A DNA stretch of 64,000 bases. Origin: Henricia sp. BOLD:AAB3569. Its lineage: Eukaryota > Echinodermata > Asteroidea > Spinulosida > Echinasteridae. The stretch covers positions 372,001-436,000 of the forward strand of contig JBBELK010000387.1 in NCBI GenBank assembly GCA_037783545.1. The letters are read 5' to 3'. Made by a program: the position numbers and the translations under genes. The notes beneath the pieces are model-generated. The model worked only from the letters and a program-made list of their open reading frames with translations, had not been told where the DNA came from and did no database searches. Shown here one piece after another: positions 54,616 through 64,000 of this stretch (its first letter is position 1; the number at the start of each line of letters is the position of its first letter).

Positions 54616-55102
54616 AACTCCTCAAAAAAAGGTCGGAAAGTCAAGTTTGACTGACGATTTCTCTCTTGTTACTAAATAATTTCCCTTAAATTTGGTATCA
54701 TTGGAAAGCCCTGTTATTCCTCTTTACAGTGATGTGTCATTTGTTATGATTAATCAATTGGGGGATGTGCAGTATAGCGGAATACAGGGGTGGGTGGAAA
54801 GTGAAATGTCACAAAATTCACTGCTATTGTCATGCAGTGCATTCCCCTTTTGCTTGGAGGATGGGAATGTGTCAATGCACTTTTTGACAATAGCAATGCA
54901 TTTTGTGACATTTCACTTTACACCCGCCCCCGTATTCAGCTGTGCTGCACATCCCCCAATTGTTTAATCATAACAAATGACACATCATCGTAAATAGGAA
55001 TAACAGGGCTTCCCGATGATATAAAATTCAAGGAAAATTATTTTGCAACAAGAGACAAATCGTCAGTCAAACTTGACTTTCCGAACTTTTTTTGAGAAGT
55101 TT
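54616..55102. mobile_element. 487-bp foldback element after crotonase gene
   Basis: Arms of about 200 bp: ctcctcaaaaaaaggtcgga, aagtcaagtttgactgacga, and their inverses ending ttccgaactttttttgagaa. It starts within 10 bases of the crotonase stop codon and therefore probably forms the start of the 3' UTR. Confidence 0.8.
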
Positions 55103-56028
55103 AGTTGGACGTTATTAATCAGAGGTCCTTCGGAAGTCGCAGATTACCTTGTTATAATGGGAATCTTGTATTATCAGAAATAGAAATAGTAAAAAACAAA
55201 GAATTTGGACCTGAAATTTTCCTTGTTATAATCAGAATGTTTTATTAACAATGTTCTGTAAGGAAATATTTTGCGTCGTAATTTTTGCCAATTACGACGC
55301 GGTATGCACTATATACTAAGTGCGTTTCCCAAGGACACGCTAAAACTCTTAGCGTGCTCAGGCGGGACTCGAACCCACGACCTCCTGCATACTAGGTAGA
55401 CGTTAATGTTCTTATTAATGAGAATTTACTGTTTTATTGGCCACTCAGTCAAAATACAGCCCATTCCATTTAAATATGGTCCACAGAGCTTTTTTGGTGA
55501 AAATTGTAGAAACATATTTTTGATAGCCATTAGTTTTGGATGGGGAATCTGGATGCAGTGAAATTGAACTTGGCTCCACCAGGATTCGAACCGTGGACAT
55601 TCTGCTTAATGTGCAGATAAGGGTTGTAGTGGCGTCCATCACAAGTCCAGAGCCGATAAAATCACAAATCCCGCACAAGTCCAGTAACAAGAAGCAAATG
55701 AACATGCACAAAAGAATGCCTTTGTTGGAGTTCATTTGAGAATAGCTCGTGACTTGAATTAAGACCCAAAGACTTGTGGTGGACTTGTGAGGATTTGTGA
55801 TGGACTCGACTACAACCACGGTGCAGATGAGCCCTGCAAATGAGCTATGAAGCCAACCGGTGGTCTTGAAACACCGTTTTGCAGTTGTTCACTGTATTCA
55901 ACAAACTTCTGTTCTGATCGAAAATTTAGACGAGTATAGGAGCCGCTTTTTGTTGCTTTAAATCATTCGTTGCGACGCATGTGTCCTTGGGCAGGATACT
56001 TTGTCAAACTTGTATCTCCCCTATATTT

Positions 56029-56366
56029 AAAAGGAACGTGACCAGATCACATTTTTGACACCCCAATTTTCCCCATGGGTGTTGAGATTTTGATACCATA
56101 TCAATTGTCATATTTTTCTCATTACCATTCTGAAATTTCGCGTTGTCAGTCAGTAGGCCTATATTTTCAAGGATATCATCAAAAACCTAAATTGTTTTGT
56201 AAACTAATTTATCCATTCCATAAAGCAGTGCAGTGATTACACCAACCTTTTTGCTTCCACATCCAAATTGGAGTTTGCAAATTTCCTGTTTTCTTCCCAC
56301 GGATAGTATTTTGGGGAGGCATTTTATGAATCCATTTTCTCGAAAAAATCTGGTCACGCTCATCTT
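56029..56366 (-). repeat. GGAGC-ended MITE family copy, downstream of crotonase gene
   Basis: Inverse orientation: it begins ttaaaaggaacgtgaccaga and ends aaaaatctggtcacgctcat, with the same internal words reverse-complemented. Confidence 0.8.
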
Positions 56367-56682
56367 GAGGCCGACTTATTACTTGTATCATGAAGTAACA
56401 CAAGTATTTTTTGTTTTTATGCACGAGGCTTTTTTTTACACACAGAAATTTACTCCAATATTACATTTCATTAAACTGATATTTATTTGAGCAACATTGA
56501 ATATTATTAACATAAGAAAATTATATATTAAACTGAAATAAATTTAAAACAGGTTTAACAAATTACTGATTCCGCATCCATCTATCGAACTAGGGATAAG
56601 ACATCATAGCAGAACCAAAAGATGTTTTTGATTCAACAAAAATAAGAACATTTAATACAAGGCAGTTCAAGAAACGCCTGGC

Positions 56683-57003
56683 CCAAGCCATCAGGCCTGA
56701 TATCTTGCTAAGTACTGTCTGCCCCAAGGCCAGTGAAAAGTCAAGCCTGGCCCAGGCCATGAGGCCTGATATCTTGCTACTGTCTGCCCTAACATGCCTA
56801 CATGTAAGGCCAGTCCAAAAGGTCTGGTACGTAAGGCCCTGCCAGTGAAAAGCCCAGGCCATCAGGCCTGATATCTTGCTACTGTCTGCCCTAAGGCCAG
56901 TCCAAAAGGTCTGGTAAGGCCCTGCCAGTGAAAAGCCCAGCCTGGCCCAGGCCATCAGGCTTGCTACTGTCTGCCCTAAGGCCAGTCCAAAAGGTCTGGT
57001 AAG
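56683..57003 (-). repeat. 93-bp satellite, inverted and rearranged array
   Basis: About three and a half units of the same satellite in reverse orientation (caggcctgatatcttgctac, ccagtccaaaaggtctggta), with deletions and a short insertion. It lies 5 kb from the main array. Confidence 0.9.
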
Positions 57004-57193
57004 GCCCTATTACAAGCACCATCAAGAATGTACATTTTAAAATACATGTACAAATTAACAATAGACCCAATCAAATAGCTGCCATCTTGTAGGGCAGTTT
57101 CTTTGTTCCGTGAGGATATGCATGGTTGCTCATTTTGTGCAACCAGTTTAAATGTCAAGTTGCCCTATAAGATGGCAGCTGTTCGATATGGCC

Positions 57194-57438
57194 TATTGAC
57201 CCTAATGACGTCATTTTGGGAGTCAAATAATACCGCGTCATTGTGGAAGCAATGTGCGTGCGCGTTGTGCGTGTCTATAGCACGCGTAACGCGCTATACT
57301 AAGGCTCTCATTGGTAAATTAAACCGCATTACGCCCACCAGAGAGACACACAATGCGAACGCACATCGCTTCCACAATGACTCAGCATTATTTGACTCCC
57401 AAAATGGCGTATTCGCACATGTTCGAAAGGGGTCAATA
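57194..57438. repeat. TTTTGGGAGTCAAATAAT foldback, copy 3
   Basis: Starts attgaccctaatgacgtcat and ends atgttcgaaaggggtcaata, with the same gcgcgttgtgcgtgtctata centre. Confidence 0.8.
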
Positions 57439-57585
57439 GTGTTAGTTTAATAGTTTTGCTACCACTGCATTATAAAAAGAATATGAACAAATGTAACAAA
57501 TTGAGAAAAATCGTATGAAGCGTAAAACTAATGCAAAATTCACATAAGGAATGACATTTATCAGAAAAACTAACGAATTCTAGTT

Positions 57586-58165
57586 TAAAGGGGCTGTTCA
57601 CGGTCTGCGCATGCGCAGCAAAACTTGAAAAAGCTGGGTTAACTTTTTCAAATTTTGTCGCCGAGTTTTCCCTATTCAATCTTTGCCATCCCTTATAATT
57701 CTTTAGTAATTTTGGCAGTGGTGTACTTGTCAATGCCCAGGTTGTCCTGATGCATTACTTTTTACTTAAAATGGTGCTGTTTGCCGTATTTTTAAGCCAT
57801 CAATATCACCGAGTGTGTGACCGTCGTTCAAAAGAGTTTTTTCAAAAACTCGACATAACAGAAACGACATGGTTGGATACAGCAATTTGTTCAACCTTGA
57901 TTCTGTCAATAGAAAGACACCGTGGCCGCCGCGCGCGCGATGCCAAATCGAACAAAGGCCCGCAACACGATGTACTATGTAGTTGAATTTTGCGTATTGT
58001 AAACACTGACCATGCAGCACGTGCTAATAAGAACACGATGTACATTTACGCACACGAACCAATGGCGTTGTGTAACGAAATTGCACTACATTCATCTGAG
58101 CGCGCACGTATGTCAAAAATTGAAAGGATTTGGCGCATGTGCAAACCGTGACACAGCCCCTTTAA
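57586..58165. mobile_element. AAAGGGGCTGT foldback element
   Basis: Ends ttaaaggggctgttcacggt and aaccgtgacacagccccttt. Inner arms cgcatgcgcagc and gcgcatgtgc also pair. Non-coding, 580 bp. Confidence 0.75.
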
Positions 58166-58206
58166 GTGAGAATCACTTTCCCTTTCACGACGTAATTTAT
58201 AGGGAT

Positions 58207-58740
58207 TATAGACCATTCCCGTAACTATGGAAACCTTCCCTGTATGTCCGCCATAGCTGGGGCGCGGTCAGTGCATGAACTACGTGTGTTATGTGACTTC
58301 AAACAATTTGCGCATTTGTTGTAAGGGTGAATCACTTAACCTTTTCGCGCACGCGTAATTGCGACGCACGTCGCTTCGAGAAAAAGCGATGTTGAGGGAA
58401 TTTTGAGCAAAACGATGCACTGAAAAATCACTGAATAATGAAAACACTTTCCGTCCAACATGTCCAAGCTAACTGTAGGATTTTCGGTGCGATTCACCCC
58501 AAATTCCTTCCACAGAATTAGCTTGAAAATGTTTTTATAATTCAGTGATTTTCAGTGCATGGTTTCCTCAAAATTCCTTCTACGCATCTTTTTCTCTAAG
58601 CGATGCGCGTGCCAATTACGCGCAAAAAGCGCTGTTCGATTTAACAACACCACAAAACGCACAGTACATGCACTGGAAAAAGCTGCGTCCCAGCTATGGC
58701 GGACGTGTACAAGAAAGAAGTTCTGGGAATGGTCTATAGA
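58207..58740. mobile_element. 534-bp foldback element
   Basis: tatagaccattcccgtaact at the left pairs with gttctgggaatggtctatag at the right. Inner arms tccgccatagctgggg and tcactgaataatgaaaac also have inverse partners. Confidence 0.75.
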
Positions 58741-59990
58741 CCGCCAAAGTGTGACATGGGTTGCCAATGTAATAGGTTCTAAACATTGCAAAGCACAGGG
58801 ACACGGTTCAGTGATTTTTAGTGTAGAGCCGTTGCCTAGGCAACTAACAAAAGATGACGTATTCACTTCGACAGTCTATATGCTTTCCCAAGAACTATGT
58901 TAAAAACATTACAATGTGCTCATGCGCCAGTCACACATACACGACGCATGGCCCGCGCACTGAGAAGTTTGCCAGGTGTACGTCAGCATTCGTTACTCGT
59001 TCGTCGAGCACGCTGGACCAATGCTATGCATTCGTTGTCATTCGCTGTGTGCGTCGGGATTTTTTTGCATGCACAAAATGTGTGCGGAGCTCGACACATG
59101 AATGGACACGCCAGAAGGACGCCAGACACGACGCCAGACACGCGCAGGACCAACGCCAGATACACGCGGAGCACACACTGGGTATTCATTGTATGTTCGT
59201 CGGCTGAGGTCTAGCGAACACCTAGCGCACGCCTAGCGTGCTATATAGGCACAGTCACGTCACACAGTCACGTGACCGCTGCCGTTCGCTGGCTGTGCAT
59301 TGAGCGCGCGTTGCATGCGCGGGCCATTCGTTCCGCGCGCTAGCAACACGCTGTGCATTTGTTGGATTTTGTTAACATGTGCGCTCTGTATGCCATCTGC
59401 ATGCGCCTTGTATGCGCCCTGTATGCGGCCTGTATACGCACAGCGCGCTAGCAACACGCTGTGCATTCGTTGTCAACTCGCTAGCTTCTCCCAAATCCTG
59501 ACAAAAGTTGGGCGCACAACGACGCACTGATCTTATTTTCCATTTTAAAATTAATTTTCAATGCGCAGGCTGTGCGTCGCGTATGTGTGACCGAGCCATC
59601 AGGTGGGACTCGAACCCACGACTTCTACATTATAGAGGAGATGCTCTAACCAATTTCTATATATATCCATGAAATTAGACCTTGTGCCCAAAAATGTTAG
59701 TCATTTATACTATATGTATACAATGTATCTCTGTGTTAAATTCTTCACACACCAAATATTTAAACATTTTACTAACTGAACTGTGACCCTTTAAATTTAT
59801 ATGATTATTTGGCAAAGTTATATCAAATAGCATTTTTATTATACACAAGTTGGTATTTTTGTTTACATCACGTTATCGAACATCATATATAATTTGATTT
59901 TAATTTGTTTAATATACATTTAAAGTACGTAGTTCTCTTTTTTTTTGTACATACCCTGAACATACAATGAACACAATTTTTTGTCCGAGT
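58741..59990. other. Gene-free interval with degenerate acgccagacacg tandem words
   Basis: 58915-59570 is unusually rich in short cgc/tgcgt words (cagacacgacgccagacacg, tgtatgcgccctgtatgcgg) and gives frames on several strands at once. No gene-like composition or splice signals were found. A tRNA-like fragment lies at 59590-59655. Confidence 0.4.
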
Positions 59991-60602
59991 TAATAAACCT
60001 TATCGACGTTCGCAATGCATCATGGTATTGGATGACAAAATTGCCCGGCTAATTGTGCATAAACCTATGGGGCGGACGCAAACTCGGTAACTTTTTTGCT
60101 CATTTTCACGAAAACCCAAAAGAGTTCAAGAACCAACCTCCCACCACTTTATCGTCAATACATATCAAACATACCGACAAACATGTCCCGAAACAAAAAT
60201 GTTGCAAATGCGAGAAATCATCAGGGATTTCCTTCATAGTGGGGGAGTCCGTGTACCTCGCTCGCAGCTCGGTGTGCGCAATGCAACACGCGCCGTATAG
60301 CTACGGCATGGTTGGATTGAGTGTTCTGCACTGCGAGTCACGGACTCGCCAGCCGGGGAGGGAATCCCCGATGATTTCTCGCATTTGCAACATTTTAGTT
60401 TCGGGACATGTTTGTCAGTATGTTCAATATGTATTGAAGATAAAGTGGTGGGAGGTTGGTTCTTGAACTCTTTTTGGTTTTCGTGAAAATGAGCAAAAAA
60501 GTTGCCGAGTTCGTGTCCGCCCCATAGGTTTATGCACAAATAGCCGGGTAATTTTGTCATCCAATACCATGATGCATTGCGAACGTCGATAAGGTTTATT
60601 TA
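59991..60602. mobile_element. 612-bp foldback element with near-identical 230-bp arms
   Basis: ttaataaaccttatcgacgt ... ttcgggacatgtttgtc-type sequence and its inverse. Because the arms match, both strands show nearly the same frame (LWGG.LGNFFAHFHENP), which is a consequence of the palindrome rather than a gene. Confidence 0.8.
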
Positions 60603-61216
60603 CATTCGCTGGCTAAGAGTGACGTTAATTTCCACCCAAATTATTTTTGCACATGCAGTATATTTGTATCCCGCTTTAAGCCAAGCATACATCGACATTG
60701 CAACTGGAAGCAACTCAACTGATCAGTTGCTGTTTATTTGTGCGTAGTGCGCTCATCGACAGCAACTGATCAGTTGTGCAACTTGCGGCAACTGGGAGCA
60801 TCCAGCCATGTCTACATTTCCAGAGCGCGCACTTCGACAGGCAACTCAGTAAAGCCTAGAGTACATTGCAGTGTTCTCCACTGCCGGTTTTGCTCGGGGG
60901 CGCCGCCCGGGCAAAATCATCACGGGTACTGTTAGCGCCCGGAAGAAATTTTGTTGCGTTTCGTATCAAGTTTGTGAGGTATTTTTCAAATTTTGTTCCA
61001 AATTTAGTTTTGAAAACAGACTCGAAACCAAATGGAAATTGTGATTTTTAAGCAAAATCAGAATTCCAAAAATGCTGAAATCGCTTAAGCATATTTTGGA
61101 CTACACTGCAGGACAACAAAGGAGTTTACGATAGATAACAAATTTCATTTTATAACTCAAATAATACTTTGAAGAATACAGCATCAAGGTGACCTTTTTG
61201 TTTGTTTTTGACCTGC

Positions 61217-62428
61217 TCAAACGAGGGACCCATTTTCCTCATCGATGTTGCAATCCACAGTTTGGCAGCTGACCTCCGAACTATGACCCTGCTCTTGCGC
61301 GACCCCGGACGGCTCCGACGATTCCGGACGCGATGCAGAATGCGAAGAAAGAACGCTTTCTCGGTCGGAGACGTCGTCATCGAGATTATCGCAAGAATAG
61401 CTGCTCGCCGTGTCTGACATTTCGTCAAGTCTGTCCACCGATTCGAAGGCTTTCAAAATCAAGTGCGGATCCGGGGGCGACAAATCCGATTCCTGTAAAC
61501 TCAGCGGCCGACGTAACATGCGTAGCTTTGGCGCCCTCACAAACATATCATCCCGGCAAAGCATCTCCGGAACGAAGCCCTTCGGTGACCCGGGGCCGAT
61601 CTGGCACTGTGCCAATGGGATTTGATCGTACGGGAAACTGTGGCGATATCCCGGCGGCAGCGTTTCCGGTAGTATGACCGGGGTGGACTCCGCGCCGACG
61701 CCCGTACCACGCTCGCCGAGCTTCATCGCCTGGCAACGCCGATTCTCGTGGATTTCGTCGCTGATTTGTTCCAGGTTGTGGAGCGCGTTGGAGTAGACCT
61801 CTTTTGATTTGGTAACTCTTTCTTGCAATTCCTCAACTTTCTTTTTCTTTTCCTATATTTAGTCAAAAATTATGGAATTTTAATCATTTATTTCAAAGCG
61901 AGCAAAGAAAATTTGGTTCAATCAGGATTTCTTTTTTAAAATTGTAATATTGTGCAGTGCACGTGACCATGTTCATATGAAATATGCACTATATGTAATC
62001 ATGATTATTTCTCTATTTTATCCAATGGGGCGACACTTTTTGTGTAGAGAGTCATGTTAGGGCGACGTGGTTGGTTAGGGCGACAATTTGGCGTAGCCCC
62101 AATATTTTGGAAGTCAAAAACCATTTTTTTAAGGTCAAAAACCATCTTTTAAAAATCGAGAACCATTTTTATTAGGTCTAGGACCCCTTTCTGTTAGGTA
62201 CGGAACCATTTTTGGAAGCTCCGGGTACAGAAATTTGGTGTCCAATCGATGTCTTTTAGCCAAAATTTCGGTGGTCGTCTGGCAAAGTTTTACCAGTGGG
62301 TCGCCCCTTTGCGGCATTAAGTGATATTATTATATTTGTCATTATTAAACGTTTAAACAAATTTTTTAAATTAAAAGGTACCTACTTCAAGTTGCTGATT
62401 AAACTTGTTCTTCATCTCAAAATACGGT
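61217..62428 (-). CDS. SH3BP5: SH3 domain-binding protein 5-like (3' part, partial)
   Basis: Two 3' exons on the minus strand: 62386-62428 (PYFEMKNKFNQQLE) and 61217-61852 (211 aa plus stop). The joined sequence matches the end of the SH3BP5 coiled coil: PYFE, then KKVEELQERVTKSKEVYSNA, LHNLEQISDEIHENRR and GERGTGVGAE, as in the vertebrate proteins. The rest is a low-complexity Ser/Pro/acidic tail containing ASSYSCDNLDDDVSDRESVL. SH3BP5 (Sab) is a coiled-coil protein known as a Rab11 guanine-nucleotide exchange factor and a mitochondrial outer-membrane JNK-docking protein. Upstream exons were not found in 62429-64000 and presumably lie beyond the right edge. The acceptor at 61853-61854 (tatag|gaa) keeps phase 0 with the preceding donor. 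SH3BP5 and SH3BP5L cannot be told apart from this fragment. Confidence 0.87.
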
Positions 62429-62458
62429 CTGTAAAGAAAAACATGAACAGTAATAGTA

Positions 62459-63092
62459 CAGGGTGTCCCAGAAAAAACGAAACCGAGATTTATCGATGTT
62501 TAATCATACTTTAATCTCAATCTTGAATAATAAATGACACATATTTGAAAAGCTTAGTTCCTCATCTTTCATTTGATACCACTCATATGATACATACTTC
62601 ACGCATGAATGAATAAAGACAATATGAAGCAGGGCTACCAAAAAGTCGTTTGCACAACGATTACTGAATTTCAAAGAAATAATCACATTTCTAAAAAGTT
62701 CATTTCTTACCCTTTCGTATGATACCTCAGTCAGGAAAAATGAGCCAGGGATGACAGAGATATCCTGCATTTAAATATGGATTGAATTTCCATGTTTTTT
62801 TTAAATCATTTGTTTTTTTCACACCCGACTGATTTGGAGATGGTAACGTGTGCATTAAAAACGTGTGTGTTGAAACCCCTGAAATTCAGGTATCGTTGTG
62901 CAAACGACTTTTTTGTAGCGCTGCTTCATATTGTCTTTATTCATTCATGCATCAAGTATGTATCATATGAGTGGTATCAAATGAAAGATGAGGAACTAAG
63001 CTTTCCAAATGTGTCATTTATTATTCAAGATTGAGATTAAAGTATGATTAAACATTGATAAATCTTGGTTTCGTTTTTTCTAGGACACCCTG
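62459..63092. mobile_element. TA-flanked CAGGGTGTCC foldback element (mariner-like MITE)
   Basis: Starts CAGGGTGTCCCAGAAAAAAC and ends with its near reverse complement (ttttttctaggacaccctg), with TA flanks at 62457-62458 and 63093-63094. Inverted arms of about 250 bp share gtatcaaatgaaagatgagg and tcaagattgagattaaagta. No open frame of note. It sits in the SH3BP5 intron, only 30 bp from the acceptor of the penultimate coding exon. Confidence 0.75.
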
Positions 63093-63868
63093 TATAACCA
63101 AACGATTAATACCAGGCTCCGTCGATATCTGAATTTTACTAACATCGATATATTGGCATCAAAATATTGATAAGAACAGATATTTAATATTAAAGCAATT
63201 TCTTAACCTACATTCATAAATACCTCAGACAGTTTACGCATCCCTATTGGCTGAAAGCACATCACTTGGGCAGTTTTAAACAAGCGAATAAAGGCATAGT
63301 CAGTCTTAAACACTTTTGAGCCTGGCTAAGTTGTACAAACGCGGTGTTGACACTGTGGGTGTAGAAAGTGAATGCAAAACGACGAGCTAATTTTGGTGAG
63401 TTTTACCGATTTACACAAAAAGGTATTTATGAATGGGATTAAAAGTAGGTTTGGTCAGTTTTAAACAATCCGTTTCAAACCGGCTAGGGTTCCTGGGCAC
63501 TAATAATGGCCCGCGCCGTCGGCTTGGATTTTAAACGTATGTTTAAAACTGGCTAAACCTACTTTTAATCCCTAATTTTGATGGCCAAAAGACACTTGAT
63601 GGCTGAATCCGGGCAGCCACAACGGCTAATGCTGCCGTTGGCTTTCTAATGTCCACATGTTTGCACGTTTCAACTTTTCTATTGTTACACACATAGGAAC
63701 GGTATTAAACCAGACAAGTTTTTTTGTCAATCGAGAACAAACATGAAGAATGACATCATGCACAAACATTAGCGCTTCGTTTAGTGACAGGTCTGATATT
63801 CGTCGCATCCTGATCGTAAATATTTACTCAAGCATGTTAATGGCTTGTGTTTGTGGCTTACAGAATAT
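63093..63868. other. SH3BP5-side interval without recognised exon
   Basis: Presumably intron of the SH3BP5-like gene. 63310-63510 is a repeat shared with 4840-5215; no coiled-coil coding exon was found. Confidence 0.4.
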
Positions 63869-64000
63869 GGGTAATTCCCAAAATTAGGGGTCCAAAAGTG
63901 TGACATGCTTTTTAAGATTGTGTTTTTAATGATTGAAAGTGGTTTCCCAGTAGAAAATAATTATTTTTATTTGAATAAATACCACTTAAATTTAATGTTT
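63869..64000 (-). repeat. Repeat at right window edge, partner of 36-169
   Basis: gggtaattcccaaaattagg ... agtggtttcccagtagaaaa, the inverse of the left-edge repeat. It probably continues beyond the window. Confidence 0.85.

Noticed and set aside
58854..59214. Overlapping 105-117 codon frames on both strands
   Set aside because: The sequence is made of short cgc/cac words that keep several frames open by chance; there is no recognisable domain.
60053..60560. Two overlapping protein frames of 137 and 108 codons
   Set aside because: They are mirror products of palindromic arms of a foldback element and show no splice or domain support.
62429..64000. Further SH3BP5 coiled-coil exons at the right edge
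   Set aside because: Only repeats and a mariner-like foldback were recognised there; no in-phase helical exon was found.

Overview
The window reads as nuclear DNA of an invertebrate metazoan. It holds seven protein-coding genes, most of them split by GT-AG introns, in AT-rich sequence crowded with short transposon-derived repeats. The gene set and the TIR/death-domain immune gene suggest a marine deuterostome such as an echinoderm or relative. That is an inference; nothing here fixes the species.

Layout: (1) 1-7443, minus strand: the 5' part of a CHID1 (chitinase domain-containing protein 1) gene, five coding exons including a 45-bp micro-exon; the rest lies off the left edge. (2) 10029-15731, plus: a seven-exon gene for a 382-aa Schlafen-type AlbA_2 protein with a basic linker and a C-terminal cluster of SUMO-interaction-like motifs. 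(3) 20434-23607, minus: a two-exon gene for a predicted 507-aa protein with a TICAM-like TIR domain followed by a MyD88-like death domain, the reverse of the MyD88 order. (4) 28486-29799, plus: an intronless ten-finger C2H2 zinc-finger gene. (5) 33134-47374, minus: a complete twelve-exon CCT1/TCP1-alpha chaperonin gene (547 aa). (6) 47892-54610, plus: a seven-exon crotonase-family gene (307 aa) with a mitochondrial-like leader, arranged head to head with CCT1 across 517 bp. (7) 61217-62428, minus: the last two exons of an SH3BP5-like gene.

Exon borders were read by eye from splice sites, reading phase and remembered family similarity. All reported junctions keep frame, but no transcript was available. 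The genes are mostly unrelated housekeeping functions; only the TIR-death protein is plainly immune-related.

Introns and intergenic DNA contain many non-autonomous elements: six copies of a roughly 320-510 bp family, a 340-bp GGAGC-ended family, TA-flanked CAGGGTGT elements, TTA/TAA-flanked Harbinger-like elements, long foldbacks, tRNA-like arrays, a 93-bp satellite and a 110-bp minisatellite. I found no CRISPR array, rRNA or convincing functional tRNA gene.
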